Origin: an uncultured Clostridium sp. | GTDB lineage: Bacteria > Bacillota > Clostridia > Lachnospirales > Lachnospiraceae | NCBI GenBank assembly: GCA_900555045.1 | Contig: USJW01000002.1 | Span: 1 to 64,000 of the forward strand | Length of the DNA: 64,000 nucleotides | Direction: 5' to 3' | In this document: in pieces, positions 1 through 8,208 of the stretch | Layout: every line of letters begins with the position of its first letter | Numbering within the stretch: position 1 is the first letter of the stretch | The notes under the pieces: generated by a model | Database searches by the model: none | The model's input: the letters and a program-made list of their open reading frames with translations, nothing else | What the model was told of the DNA's origin: nothing | Position numbers and translations under genes: made by a program

Positions 1-409
1 GGGATATGATCAAGGTGCTTCTGCTGAATGAGATATTTCGCCGCAGGTGCAGAAACGGGATTTGTACGTTTTGACAGGTAGGGCGCTTATTTACCGGCAG
101 ATAATCTAGCGGATAATTGGATTGGCTCTGACTTTCTATATTTATTCAACCGGCGCCCTCCGGTGTCTCTCTTGTCAGCAGATTTGGCTTGCTGGACGCC
201 GGGCGCTGGGGCGCCGGCTGTCTGAGTGCGGTCCGAACATAGAAAATAAATAAAATTTCGAAAAGATTAAGTTGTAGTTTTTGCGGTTATTATATAAAAT
301 AGATATAGCCTTAGACAGGTGTTTTGTAAAAAAATGTAAATAATTGAGAATATGGGGTTTTCGGAAGAAAACCCCATCAATCACATATTGAGAAGGACCG
401 CATACATTT
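1..409. other. Left-edge intergenic region
   Basis: No gene can be supported here. Short open stretches at the very edge (for example one ending with TGA near base 31 and another near base 74) could be the tail of a gene lying outside the window, but they are too short to identify. Bases 150-217 are GC-rich with an inverted CCGGCGCC/GGCGCCGG pair. After about base 240 the sequence becomes AT-rich and probably holds the promoter of the next gene (a TATAAAAT-like -10 at 293-300), followed by a perfect hairpin at 352-377. Confidence 0.4.
352..377 (+). promoter_or_regulatory. GNRA-capped hairpin in the leader of the first gene
   Basis: Bases 352-362 (ATGGGGTTTTC) and 367-377 (GAAAACCCCAT) form a perfect 11-bp stem closed by a GGAA tetraloop, which fits the GNRA class. 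It lies 33 nt before the ATG at 410 and is not followed by a T run, so it looks like a leader structure rather than a terminator. Its function is unknown. Confidence 0.5.
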
Positions 410-2884
410 ATGAAGAGAACATTAAAGAAAGTCGGTATACTGGCAGTTGTTTTTATTGTGTCAGCTGTCATTTATTTTGTTGCCGCTCAGAATACGATGG
501 AAAAAGAAAATACTGTATACACGGCGATGAGTGAGCCCACTCTGCCGGTGATTTACCCGCAGGTGGAGGGACGGGAAGTCAACGCGATGCATGGTTATCT
601 GCAGGATATGGGGAATCAGGTGGCACGGGATTCGATCACGGTGCTGCCTGAGAACCGTGCCCTGCAGCTTCGCATCCGCTCTTACGGCAATACGATCTCC
701 GGGATCAGCTATGAGGTGAGAAGTCTGTCCCTGGACCGGCTGGTGGAACAGACCAAGGTGGAAGCCTGGGAGACGGACGGGGATGAGATTGCGGTAACGC
801 TTCCGATCCAGAATCTGCTCACGCAGAACCGCCCGTACCTCCTGAGGCTCTCGCTAAATACGGGGGAGAAGGAGATCCGCTATTATACGCGGATTATGTG
901 GGCGGACAACCACTATGCCGCGGATATGATGACTTTGGCGGAGGAATTCTCGCGGAAGTCCCTGAATTATGAGGAGGCGCGCTCCCTGGTCTCTTACCTG
1001 GAGACAAGCCCGACGGAGGACAACAGCTCCCTGGGACATGTGACGATCCGCGCCAGCTTTAACCACCTGACCTGGGACGGTTTGCAGGTTGAGATGCTGG
1101 GGGAACCGGAAGTGTCGCTGCGGGAGTTAGACGGGACCATGGGCCAGGTGACGGTGGCTTACCAGGTGAAGCTCACGGACAGCGAGGGCATGAGCAGCGT
1201 CCTGGACGTGGAGGACAATTACACGATGCGCTGGAATGAGCAGCGAATCTATATGATGGACTATGAGCGCACGGCCTGCCAGCGGTTTTCGCCCAACAGC
1301 AAGAGCTTCAGCGGAAAGCGCATTCTGCTTGGGATCACGGACGACGACCGGGTGCGGACGAAGAAGAGCCCGAATTCGCGGTTTATTGTCTTTAAGACGG
1401 GGCAGGAGCTCTGGAGCTATGACCAGACGGAGAAAGAGATCGTGAAGGTTTTCAGCTTTGAGAGCGACAAGGATGACGGCGTGAGAAGCCGCTACGACAG
1501 CCATGATCTGCAGATTCTCTCGGCGGAGGACAACGGGAATGTGACCTTTTTGGTGTACGGGTACATGAACCGGGGCGCCCACGAGGGAAATATGGGCGTG
1601 GCTCTGTATGTGTTTAACCAGGAAAAGGATACGATTCAGGAGCGGTTTTTTATCCCGGCCGCGCGGCCGTTTGAGATGGTGAAGGAGGATGTGGAGAAGC
1701 TTTCCTACCTGAGCGCCAACGGCATGATGTATCTCCTGTTGGACGGGACGGTTTACGGGATTGATCTTCGGAGCAATGAGTCCATGGTGGTGGCGCAGGG
1801 GCTGACGGACGGAAGCTACGGCGTCAGCGAGGACGGAAGCCGCCTGGCATGGCAGGAGGGGAGCGATCTCTACCGCTCGCCCAGATTGCACCTGATGGAT
1901 TTTAACACCGCGCAGAAGCAGGAGATCGTGGGAAGCGTGGACGACTATGTCCGGGTTCTGGGATTTGTTGGAAATGATTTGATCTACGGGCTGGGAAATA
2001 CGGGAGATATCTGGTCGGTGAACGGGCGGGTGCGCGATCTGCCCATGTACGCCATGTACATCATGGGGACGGACATGCAGATTGTCAGCCAGTATCAGAA
2101 GGATGGCGTCTACATCTCGGGCGTCGCCGTGGAGGACGGCAGGATTCACATGAAACAGCTGGCCAAGGTGGGAAGTCAGGATTATGTCTTCCAGAGCAAT
2201 GACACGATCGTGTGCAATGAGAAGTTTGGCGTGGACCCCTTAAGCGGGATTGGCTGGTTCGCATCCCAGGAGAAGGGAAAGCTGTATTTTGTGCAGGCGG
2301 ACCAGGAGCTTAATGGGGATAAGGTGAAGGTGCGCGCGCCGAAGACGATCTCCTACGAGAACACGGGCGCTCTGGAGCCGGTGAAGGCGAACCAGGCGGA
2401 CTCCCAGATGACGTTCTACGCGTACGCGCTGGGGCATTATATCGGCTCCTCGCGGAATTTTAAGGAGGCTGTGGACATGGCCTACGAGCACATGGGGCTG
2501 GTGGTGGATGAAAATCAGAATATTGTATGGGACCGCATAAGCAAGCGGCCGATCGTCAATATCAAGGATCCCATGGCAAAGGCCAACAAGATTATAAGCT
2601 ATCTGAACGAGTTTACGGTGAGCCAGGAGTATGAGGGCGGACTTCTGATGGTGGATGCGAGGGAGTGCAGCTTGAGCCAGGTGCTGTACTTTATTGACAA
2701 GGGAACGCCGGTGGTGGCGTATGTGGAGGCGGGAAAGTATGTCCTGCTGTCCGGCTATGACCAGTACAATGTGACGATCTATGACCCGGAAACCCAGGAG
2801 AGTAAGAAGATGGGACAGAATGATGCGACGGCGTATTTTGATGCGCTGGGCAATGATTTTGTCTGTGGAAAGATTGTCCAGTAA
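410..2884 (+). CDS. Membrane-anchored protein with propeller-like middle and degenerate C39-like C-terminus
   Basis: This is an 824-aa protein I do not recognise as a named family. It opens with basic residues and one hydrophobic segment (VGILAVVFIVSAVIYFVAA, about residues 8-26), so it is probably anchored with the bulk outside the cell. Residues about 290-620 contain repeated strand-like units (LWSYDQ, LYVFNQ, VYGIDL, LHLMDF) that suggest a beta-propeller. The last 140 residues resemble a C39-like peptidase fold, with KGTPVVAYVEAGKYVLLSGY and a following IYDPETQ. The usual catalytic Cys near the start of that fold is not visible, and the His of the family's GHYVVV-type strand is replaced (GKYVLL). 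An AGAAGGA ribosome site sits 12 nt before the ATG. murA follows after about 220 bp with its own promoter. A role in cell-envelope biology is inference from anchoring and neighbours only. Confidence 0.6.
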   Translation: MKRTLKKVGILAVVFIVSAVIYFVAAQNTMEKENTVYTAMSEPTLPVIYPQVEGREVNAMHGYLQDMGNQVARDSITVLPENRALQLRIRSYGNTISGISYEVRSLSLDRLVEQTKVEAWETDGDEIAVTLPIQNLLTQNRPYLLRLSLNTGEKEIRYYTRIMWADNHYAADMMTLAEEFSRKSLNYEEARSLVSYLETSPTEDNSSLGHVTIRASFNHLTWDGLQVEMLGEPEVSLRELDGTMGQVTVAYQVKLTDSEGMSSVLDVEDNYTMRWNEQRIYMMDYERTACQRFSPNSKSFSGKRILLGITDDDRVRTKKSPNSRFIVFKTGQELWSYDQTEKEIVKVFSFESDKDDGVRSRYDSHDLQILSAEDNGNVTFLVYGYMNRGAHEGNMGVALYVFNQEKDTIQERFFIPAARPFEMVKEDVEKLSYLSANGMMYLLLDGTVYGIDLRSNESMVVAQGLTDGSYGVSEDGSRLAWQEGSDLYRSPRLHLMDFNTAQKQEIVGSVDDYVRVLGFVGNDLIYGLGNTGDIWSVNGRVRDLPMYAMYIMGTDMQIVSQYQKDGVYISGVAVEDGRIHMKQLAKVGSQDYVFQSNDTIVCNEKFGVDPLSGIGWFASQEKGKLYFVQADQELNGDKVKVRAPKTISYENTGALEPVKANQADSQMTFYAYALGHYIGSSRNFKEAVDMAYEHMGLVVDENQNIVWDRISKRPIVNIKDPMAKANKIISYLNEFTVSQEYEGGLLMVDARECSLSQVLYFIDKGTPVVAYVEAGKYVLLSGYDQYNVTIYDPETQESKKMGQNDATAYFDALGNDFVCGKIVQ

Positions 2885-2949
2885 TCGACAGAAATGGCCT
2901 GAAAACGCGGTTTTACGGGCTGTCCGGCGGTTAAAACCAAGCCTTTTGC

Positions 2950-2977
2950 TTTACAAATGGGATTCTTATGGTATAAT
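2950..2977 (+). promoter_or_regulatory. Promoter of murA
   Basis: TTTACA (2950-2955) and TATAAT (2972-2977) are separated by 16 nt, a good vegetative sigma-A match placed about 125 nt before the murA start. Confidence 0.65.
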
Positions 2978-3103
2978 CATAGGAGATGTAAATAAATTAT
3001 GAATAATTTTTAAAGAAATTATTAGGATGGTTTGGCGTTAATCGGACTTGCGGGACAGACAGAAGTTCAGGCCGGATTGGATAATTGATATAGAGGTGTA
3101 TTG

Positions 3104-4396
3104 ATGGAACAGTATGTGATCAAAGGCGGGAACCCGCTGGTGGGCGATGTGACCATAAGCGGAGCGAAGAATGCCGCACTGGGAATTCTCGCAGCGTCTA
3201 TAATGACAGATGAGGATGTGTTGATCGATAACCTTCCGGATGTGAGGGACATAAATGTGCTCCTGGAGGCGATCGAGGAGATCGGAGCCAGGGTGGAGCG
3301 GATTGACCGGCATACGGTGCGGATCAACGGCAGCAATATCCATGAGGTGGCCGTGGACGACGAGTATATCCGGAGAATCCGGGCGTCCTACTATTTTATC
3401 GGAGCGCTTCTGGGCAAGTATAAGAGCGCGCAGGTACCCCTTCCGGGCGGCTGCAATATCGGCAGCAGACCCATTGACCAGCACTTAAAGGGATTCAGGG
3501 CTCTGGGGGCAGAGGTGGTGATCGAGCGCGGCGCGGTGATCGCCCACGCCATCGACCTTGTGGCAGCTCATATTTATCTGGACGTGGTCTCCGTGGGAGC
3601 GACCATCAATATCATGATGGCGGCGGCTCTCGCAGAGGGACAGACCATACTGGAGAACGCGGCCAAGGAGCCCCACGTGGTGGACGTGGCCAACTTCTTA
3701 AACAGCATGGGCGCCAATATCAAGGGAGCCGGAACGGACACGATTCGCATCCGCGGCGTGGCGCGGCTTCACGGGACAGAGTATTCGATCATTCCGGATC
3801 AGATCGAGGCGGGGACCTTCATGTGTGCCGCAGCGGCGACCCGGGGCGATGTAATGGTAAAAAATGTAATTCCAAAGCACTTGGAGGCCATCTCGGCGAA
3901 GCTGATGGAGATGGGCTGCGAGGTGATTGAGTTCGACGATGAGGTGCGCGTGGTGGGCAAGCCCATGCAGAGGCACACCGACATTAAGACCCTGCCGTAC
4001 CCGGGATTTCCCACGGATATGCAGCCGCAGATGACCGTCGCGCTGGCTCTGGCAAAGGGCACCAGCATGGTGACGGAGAGCATCTTCGAGAACCGGTTTA
4101 AGTATGTGGATGAGCTGGCCCGGATGGGCAGCAACATCAAGGTTGAGGGAAATGTGGCGGTGATCGACGGCGTGAGCGGGTTTACGGGCGCGCAGGTGAA
4201 TGCGCCGGATCTGAGAGCCGGTGCGGCCCTTGTGATCGCGGGACTGGCGGCGGACGGATACACCGTGGTGGACGAGATCGGCTACATTCAGCGCGGCTAT
4301 GAGTGCTTCGAGGAGAAGCTGCAGGGGCTGGGCGCGATGATCGAGCGCGTGGACTCTGAGCGGGATGTGCAGAAGTTCAAGATGAAGGTCGGATGA
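3104..4396 (+). CDS. murA: UDP-N-acetylglucosamine 1-carboxyvinyltransferase
   Basis: MurA catalyses the first committed step of peptidoglycan synthesis in the cytosol, transferring enolpyruvate from PEP to UDP-GlcNAc; it is the fosfomycin target. The 430-aa length and full-length similarity fit the family. The N-terminal ISGAKNAAL with its conserved Lys is present, and the active-site cysteine lies in GGCNIGSRP at residue 117, so the enzyme should be fosfomycin-sensitive in principle. The conserved DQIEAGTFM and FPTDMQPQ motifs follow. I chose the ATG at 3104 over an in-frame TTG one codon upstream because AGAGGTG precedes it and the family begins near this residue. The gene has its own promoter and is closed by a strong hairpin at 4412-4456, so it appears monocistronic. 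Many Firmicutes carry two murA copies; whether this is the main or second copy cannot be told here. Confidence 0.96.
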   Translation: MEQYVIKGGNPLVGDVTISGAKNAALGILAASIMTDEDVLIDNLPDVRDINVLLEAIEEIGARVERIDRHTVRINGSNIHEVAVDDEYIRRIRASYYFIGALLGKYKSAQVPLPGGCNIGSRPIDQHLKGFRALGAEVVIERGAVIAHAIDLVAAHIYLDVVSVGATINIMMAAALAEGQTILENAAKEPHVVDVANFLNSMGANIKGAGTDTIRIRGVARLHGTEYSIIPDQIEAGTFMCAAAATRGDVMVKNVIPKHLEAISAKLMEMGCEVIEFDDEVRVVGKPMQRHTDIKTLPYPGFPTDMQPQMTVALALAKGTSMVTESIFENRFKYVDELARMGSNIKVEGNVAVIDGVSGFTGAQVNAPDLRAGAALVIAGLAADGYTVVDEIGYIQRGYECFEEKLQGLGAMIERVDSERDVQKFKMKVG

Positions 4397-4411
4397 CGAG
4401 ACGGAAATGAC

Positions 4412-4456
4412 AGGCGGAGACTGCAGAGAGGTGTAAAATGCAGTCTCCGCCTTTTT
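4412..4456 (+). terminator. Rho-independent terminator after murA
   Basis: A 14-bp perfect stem (AGGCGGAGACTGCA, 4412-4425, with its complement 4439-4452) is followed directly by a T run. Confidence 0.9.
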
Positions 4457-4632
4457 GAATGCAATGGGAATCACCACAACAAAAAATGGAAAAACAGAGA
4501 CTTTTTACCGAAATTATATACACAATTATCCGCATATGTATTATACTGTCAGTGTAGAACCCGACTTGGGACAGGCGTTCGGGCCGGTTTTTTCGATGTC
4601 ACTGGAAACAATTCAAGATAAGGAGGGAACGG

Positions 4633-6459
4633 ATGAAGAGTAGTAGGAAACGCAGGGCGCTGTCTCTGTGGCTGACACTTGTGATGGTGCTCACGATGGC
4701 GCTTGGAGGCTCGTTCACCGCGTTTGCGGCGGACCATGACATTGTCGTTTTGTACACCAACGATGTGCACTGCGGCGTGGACGACAACATCGGCTACGCG
4801 GGTCTGGCGCTGTACAAGCGGCAGATGCAGCGGGAGACGCCCTATGTGACGCTGGTGGACGCGGGCGACGCGATTCAGGGAGCGCCCATCGGCACAATCT
4901 CGGACGGCGGCTACATCACCGAGATCATGAACAAGGTGGGATATGACTTTGCCATCCCGGGCAACCATGAGTACGACTACGGGATGGACCGTTTTCTGGA
5001 GCTGGCGGGGCAGCTGGCCTGCGGCTATACCTCCTGCAACTTTATGAATCTGCGGACCGGGACCACGGTGTTCGCGCCGTACCGCATATTTACATACGGG
5101 GACACGTCGGTTGCGTTTGTGGGAGCGACCACGCCGGAGAGCTTTACCAAGTCCACACCCGCCTATTTCCAGGACGCGGGCGGAAATTATATCTACGGGT
5201 TCTGCGAGGATGACAGCGGACAGGGACTTTACAATCAGATTCAGGCGGCGGCGGACAGCGCCAGAGGCGCGGGGGCGGATTATGTGATTCTCGTGGGCCA
5301 TCTGGGCGAGAACGGGGTTACGGACCGTTGGAGCTCCGACCGCATCATCGGCAATACCCGCGGGATCGACGCGGTGATCGACGGGCACTCCCATGAGACG
5401 GTTCCGGGCAAGACCGTGAAAAATGCGGACGGAAGGGATATTCCGATCACCCAGACGGGGACGAAGCTCAAGGATATCGGAAAACTGACCATAAGGACCG
5501 ACGGGACGATCACAACGGAGCTGGTCAGCGAGGTCCCGGCGGTGGATACGGCCAGGGACTATGTGGTGCAGAAGAATGATTCCCTGAGCCGGATTGCGGC
5601 GCGGGAGTTAGGCGACCCGAACCGCTGGATCGATATTTACAACCACAATCTGAACAAGCTTGGCGACCCCAATGTGCTCCCTGTGGGGCTTAGCATTGTG
5701 ATTCCGGGCAGCTGCGTGGTGGAGGACGGCAAGGCGCTGGACTTTAGCACCAACCAGCTGATTAAGCAGATCCAGGGCAAGTACAATGAGACGCTTAAGG
5801 CGGTGATCGGGCACACGGACGTGGAGCTGACGGTCAACAACCCGGCGACCGGGGAGCGGGCGGTGAGAAGCGCAGAGACCAATCTGGGCGACCTCACGGC
5901 GGACGCGTACCGGGTGATGCTGGGGGCGGAGATCGGATTGTCCAACGGCGGCGGCGTGCGCGCCAGCATCAAGGCCGGAAATATTACCTTCAACGACGCC
6001 CTGGCCGTGTTCCCGTTCGGAAACATGGGCTGCGTGGTGGAGGTGACGGGGCAGCAGATTAAGGACGCGCTGGAGATGGCGGCCAGAAACTGCCCGGAGG
6101 AGAACGGTGGATTTCTGCATGTGTCCGGCATGACCTACACCATCGACACGTCCGTGAAATCCAGCGTGAAGCTGGACGACAAGGGCAATTTCACCGGCAT
6201 TACCGGGCCTTACCGGGTGACGGACATCGCGGTGAACGGCGAGCCGCTGGATTTAAACCGAACCTACACGGTGGCATCCCACAACTATATGTTAAAGTCC
6301 GGCGGCGACGGCATGGCAATGTTTAAGGGGAGCAACGTGATTAAGGACGAGGTGATGGTGGACGTGGACATCCTGGCCGGGTTTATCAAGCGGCTGGGCG
6401 GCAACGTGGGCGCAGAGTACGCGAACCCGGCGGGGCAGGGACGGATTGCCATCCGGTAA
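4633..6459 (+). CDS. Secreted 5'-nucleotidase family protein with an internal LysM domain
   Basis: This 608-aa protein belongs to the secreted UshA/YfkN-type nucleotidases, which dephosphorylate extracellular nucleotides or cyclic phosphodiesters for salvage. Residues 1-32 are a classic signal peptide ending in TAFA. The metallophosphatase domain follows, with YTNDVHCG, DAGDAIQG and GNHEYDYG supplying metal ligands, then DGHSHE. The C-terminal nucleotidase domain starts near residue 380 (ETNLGDLTADAY, NGGGVRASI) and includes the substrate-binding FPFGN region. Between the two catalytic domains, residues about 303-354, lies a LysM repeat (YVVQKNDSLSRIA ... LSIVIPGS), which should bind peptidoglycan and hold the enzyme at the wall. 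LysM repeats are normally terminal, so this insertion is unusual. AAGGAGG sits 6-8 nt before the ATG. Confidence 0.9.
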   Translation: MKSSRKRRALSLWLTLVMVLTMALGGSFTAFAADHDIVVLYTNDVHCGVDDNIGYAGLALYKRQMQRETPYVTLVDAGDAIQGAPIGTISDGGYITEIMNKVGYDFAIPGNHEYDYGMDRFLELAGQLACGYTSCNFMNLRTGTTVFAPYRIFTYGDTSVAFVGATTPESFTKSTPAYFQDAGGNYIYGFCEDDSGQGLYNQIQAAADSARGAGADYVILVGHLGENGVTDRWSSDRIIGNTRGIDAVIDGHSHETVPGKTVKNADGRDIPITQTGTKLKDIGKLTIRTDGTITTELVSEVPAVDTARDYVVQKNDSLSRIAARELGDPNRWIDIYNHNLNKLGDPNVLPVGLSIVIPGSCVVEDGKALDFSTNQLIKQIQGKYNETLKAVIGHTDVELTVNNPATGERAVRSAETNLGDLTADAYRVMLGAEIGLSNGGGVRASIKAGNITFNDALAVFPFGNMGCVVEVTGQQIKDALEMAARNCPEENGGFLHVSGMTYTIDTSVKSSVKLDDKGNFTGITGPYRVTDIAVNGEPLDLNRTYTVASHNYMLKSGGDGMAMFKGSNVIKDEVMVDVDILAGFIKRLGGNVGAEYANPAGQGRIAIR

Positions 6460-6461
6460 AA

Positions 6462-6593
6462 ATGTTAATGCACGAGATCCCCGGCTCCTGTATCTGTGTG
6501 GCCTTTGTGACGGAGGGAACGTTGTTCCACTCCCCGGAGTATCTCGAGGCGGGAAAGACGGAGTTCGGGAAGAATAAGAAAATAGATCTGTAA
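6462..6593 (+). pseudogene. Possible 43-codon orphan or gene remnant
   Basis: An open frame of 43 codons begins two bases after the nucleotidase stop and ends just before a terminator. Its peptide (starting MLMHEIPGSCICVAF and ending KNKKIDL) has a natural-looking composition but no ribosome site of its own beyond the preceding gene. It may be the tail of a decayed gene or a small translationally coupled protein. I do not recognise it. Confidence 0.3.
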
Positions 6594-6613
6594 GTCCTGG
6601 CAAGGCTCACGGA

Positions 6614-6651
6614 AGAGCAAGGTATGTAGTGATACGTACCTTGCTCTTTTT
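6614..6651 (+). terminator. Rho-independent terminator
   Basis: AGAGCAAGGTA (6614-6624) pairs with TACCTTGCTCT (6637-6647) and is followed by TTTTT. It ends the nucleotidase transcription unit. Confidence 0.9.
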
Positions 6652-6732
6652 GTGTTTGTCGGAGCACCGACATATAAAAGCTACATCCGTCAGGACATAT
6701 TGCCTAAATAAATAAAAAAAATCATTTGTTTA

Positions 6733-6761
6733 TTGACACTATGACTAATATATGATATATA
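6733..6761 (+). promoter_or_regulatory. Promoter of the GntR-controlled catabolic operon
   Basis: TTGACA (6733-6738) and TATATA (6756-6761) with exactly 17 nt between them. The predicted start of transcription, near 6768, falls inside the operator at 6766-6781. Confidence 0.7.
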
Positions 6762-6765
6762 CATA

Positions 6766-6781
6766 TTAGATGTACAACAAC
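6766..6781 (+). promoter_or_regulatory. Operator for the FadR-type GntR regulator (copy 1)
   Basis: The 16-mer TTAGATGTACAACAAC occurs here at the operon's transcription start and again at 14009-14024 in the leader of the gntR gene. Its core T.G.TGTACA.C.A is palindromic, like sites of FadR-type GntR proteins. Binding here would block initiation. Confidence 0.7.
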
Positions 6782-6853
6782 TAACAAGTAAAGCCGGCAG
6801 AACACCTGTTGTTTGTTGAATGTGATTAACCAAGAGAGAAGGAGGCGGTTTTT

Positions 6854-8176
6854 ATGGGAGCGCAGGCTGGGGATAACGACGGTTTGAGCTTGGCACAGTT
6901 GGTATGGATTGGTGTTGGACAGGTAATTGGTGTGGGTGTGGTAACGATTATCGGCTCCGCATTGGCGGCTTCCGGGCGTTCTGCATGGATTGCGTACATG
7001 GTCGCGGTGTTTTTGGGGATGTTTAAGGTGGTGCCGATCCTGTTTTTCAGTGCAGTGATGAAAATACAGGGAGGCAACTACGGGATTGTCACCAGGGCCC
7101 TGGGAGACCGGATGGGCGGGCTTTTGACAATCGCGTCGGTGTGTGCCTGGGTGGTGAGAGGAACGGCTGTGGTGGCGCTGGGCGTGTATGTGCACTCGGT
7201 GTTCCCGACCGTGGCTGCGGGCCTCGCCAGTGTGGTTATCTGGACGATCCTGGTTGTGATCAATTTGTTTGGAATCAACGCCATGGCGAAAATTCAGAGT
7301 CTGGCGACGCCGCTGTTGCTGTTCGCGCTGTTGCTGTTCTCCGTCATCGGCGCCACAAAGATTCCGGCGGGAAATTTGAGCTTCTCAAACCCCGATTTTA
7401 TGACCAACGGAGCGGGCGGCTTCGCGACAGCGGTAGTGCTTTTGGTGTACTCCTGCTACGGCCAGTCGATGGTGGTGAACTACAGCGCACAGGCGAAAAA
7501 TCCCACGAGAGATGTGCCGAAGGCGATGTTGATTGCAACCTTAATTATTATGGTTATTTACACAGCGGTTGGGTTTACCGCGGCGAATGTGCTTCCGCTT
7601 GCTGAGATTGCGGGACAGCCGTTAACCGGGACCGCGAAGGCGATTCTTCCGGGAGCCCTGTTCGTGTTCTTCATCGTGGGCGGGCCGATTATGGCGCTTC
7701 TCACCACCTGCAACTCCGGCATCAGCGCCAACAGCATGCCGGTTGCGATTGCGGCGAGAGAGGGCTGGCTGCCTGAAATTTTCTGCAGACTCAACAAACA
7801 CGGCGTGCCGTGGTTCAACTACGTGTGTATCTGGCTGATCGGTATTTTCCCGATCGCGATGAAAATGTCCATCGCGCAGATCACCAATTTCGTGCTGGTG
7901 ATCCAGAGCCTGCAGAACATTATGATCGTGCTCTCGGCGTTCCAGCTTCCGACCAAGTTTAAGACAGACTGGGAAAAGTGCTGGCTGCACATTCCGAATG
8001 GACTGTTCTATGTGATCATGACGATCTCCGGGCTGTTTGAGCTGTATATTGTGTGGAACTCTTTAAAGAACCTGACACCGGTATTAGTGGGTATCAACCT
8101 GGTGACGCTGGCGTTCGCAATTATATTTGGCCTTTACAAGGTGAAAAACGGAAAGATTAAGAGAATTGAGGAATAG
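6854..8176 (+). CDS. APC superfamily permease
   Basis: A 440-aa integral membrane protein with about 12 hydrophobic segments and the amino acid/polyamine/organocation layout. The first segment carries VWIGVGQVIGVGVVTIIGSA, the glycine-rich TM1 break that binds substrate in this fold, and a later FGINAMAKIQ loop is typical. AAGGAGG lies 9 nt before the ATG. It is the first gene of the GntR operon, so it probably imports the compound, or an amino-acid conjugate or precursor of it, that the downstream dehydratases handle. APC carriers usually move amino acids, which sits oddly with sugar-acid-type enzymes downstream. Substrate is unknown. Confidence 0.8.
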   Translation: MGAQAGDNDGLSLAQLVWIGVGQVIGVGVVTIIGSALAASGRSAWIAYMVAVFLGMFKVVPILFFSAVMKIQGGNYGIVTRALGDRMGGLLTIASVCAWVVRGTAVVALGVYVHSVFPTVAAGLASVVIWTILVVINLFGINAMAKIQSLATPLLLFALLLFSVIGATKIPAGNLSFSNPDFMTNGAGGFATAVVLLVYSCYGQSMVVNYSAQAKNPTRDVPKAMLIATLIIMVIYTAVGFTAANVLPLAEIAGQPLTGTAKAILPGALFVFFIVGGPIMALLTTCNSGISANSMPVAIAAREGWLPEIFCRLNKHGVPWFNYVCIWLIGIFPIAMKMSIAQITNFVLVIQSLQNIMIVLSAFQLPTKFKTDWEKCWLHIPNGLFYVIMTISGLFELYIVWNSLKNLTPVLVGINLVTLAFAIIFGLYKVKNGKIKRIEE

Positions 8177-8208
8177 TCCATTTAAAACGTTAAGAGGAGG
8201 AATAAGCA

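Noticed and set aside
1127..2149. Long open frame (340 codons) on the minus strand inside the first gene
   Set aside because: It lies wholly opposite a well-supported gene, is His/Arg/Leu-rich and has no ribosome site. It is a shadow of codon bias on the other strand.
4561..4600. Possible riboswitch in the leader of the 5'-nucleotidase gene
   Set aside because: A weak CCCGA/TCGGG pairing before TTTTTT is present, but no known aptamer pattern could be recognised.
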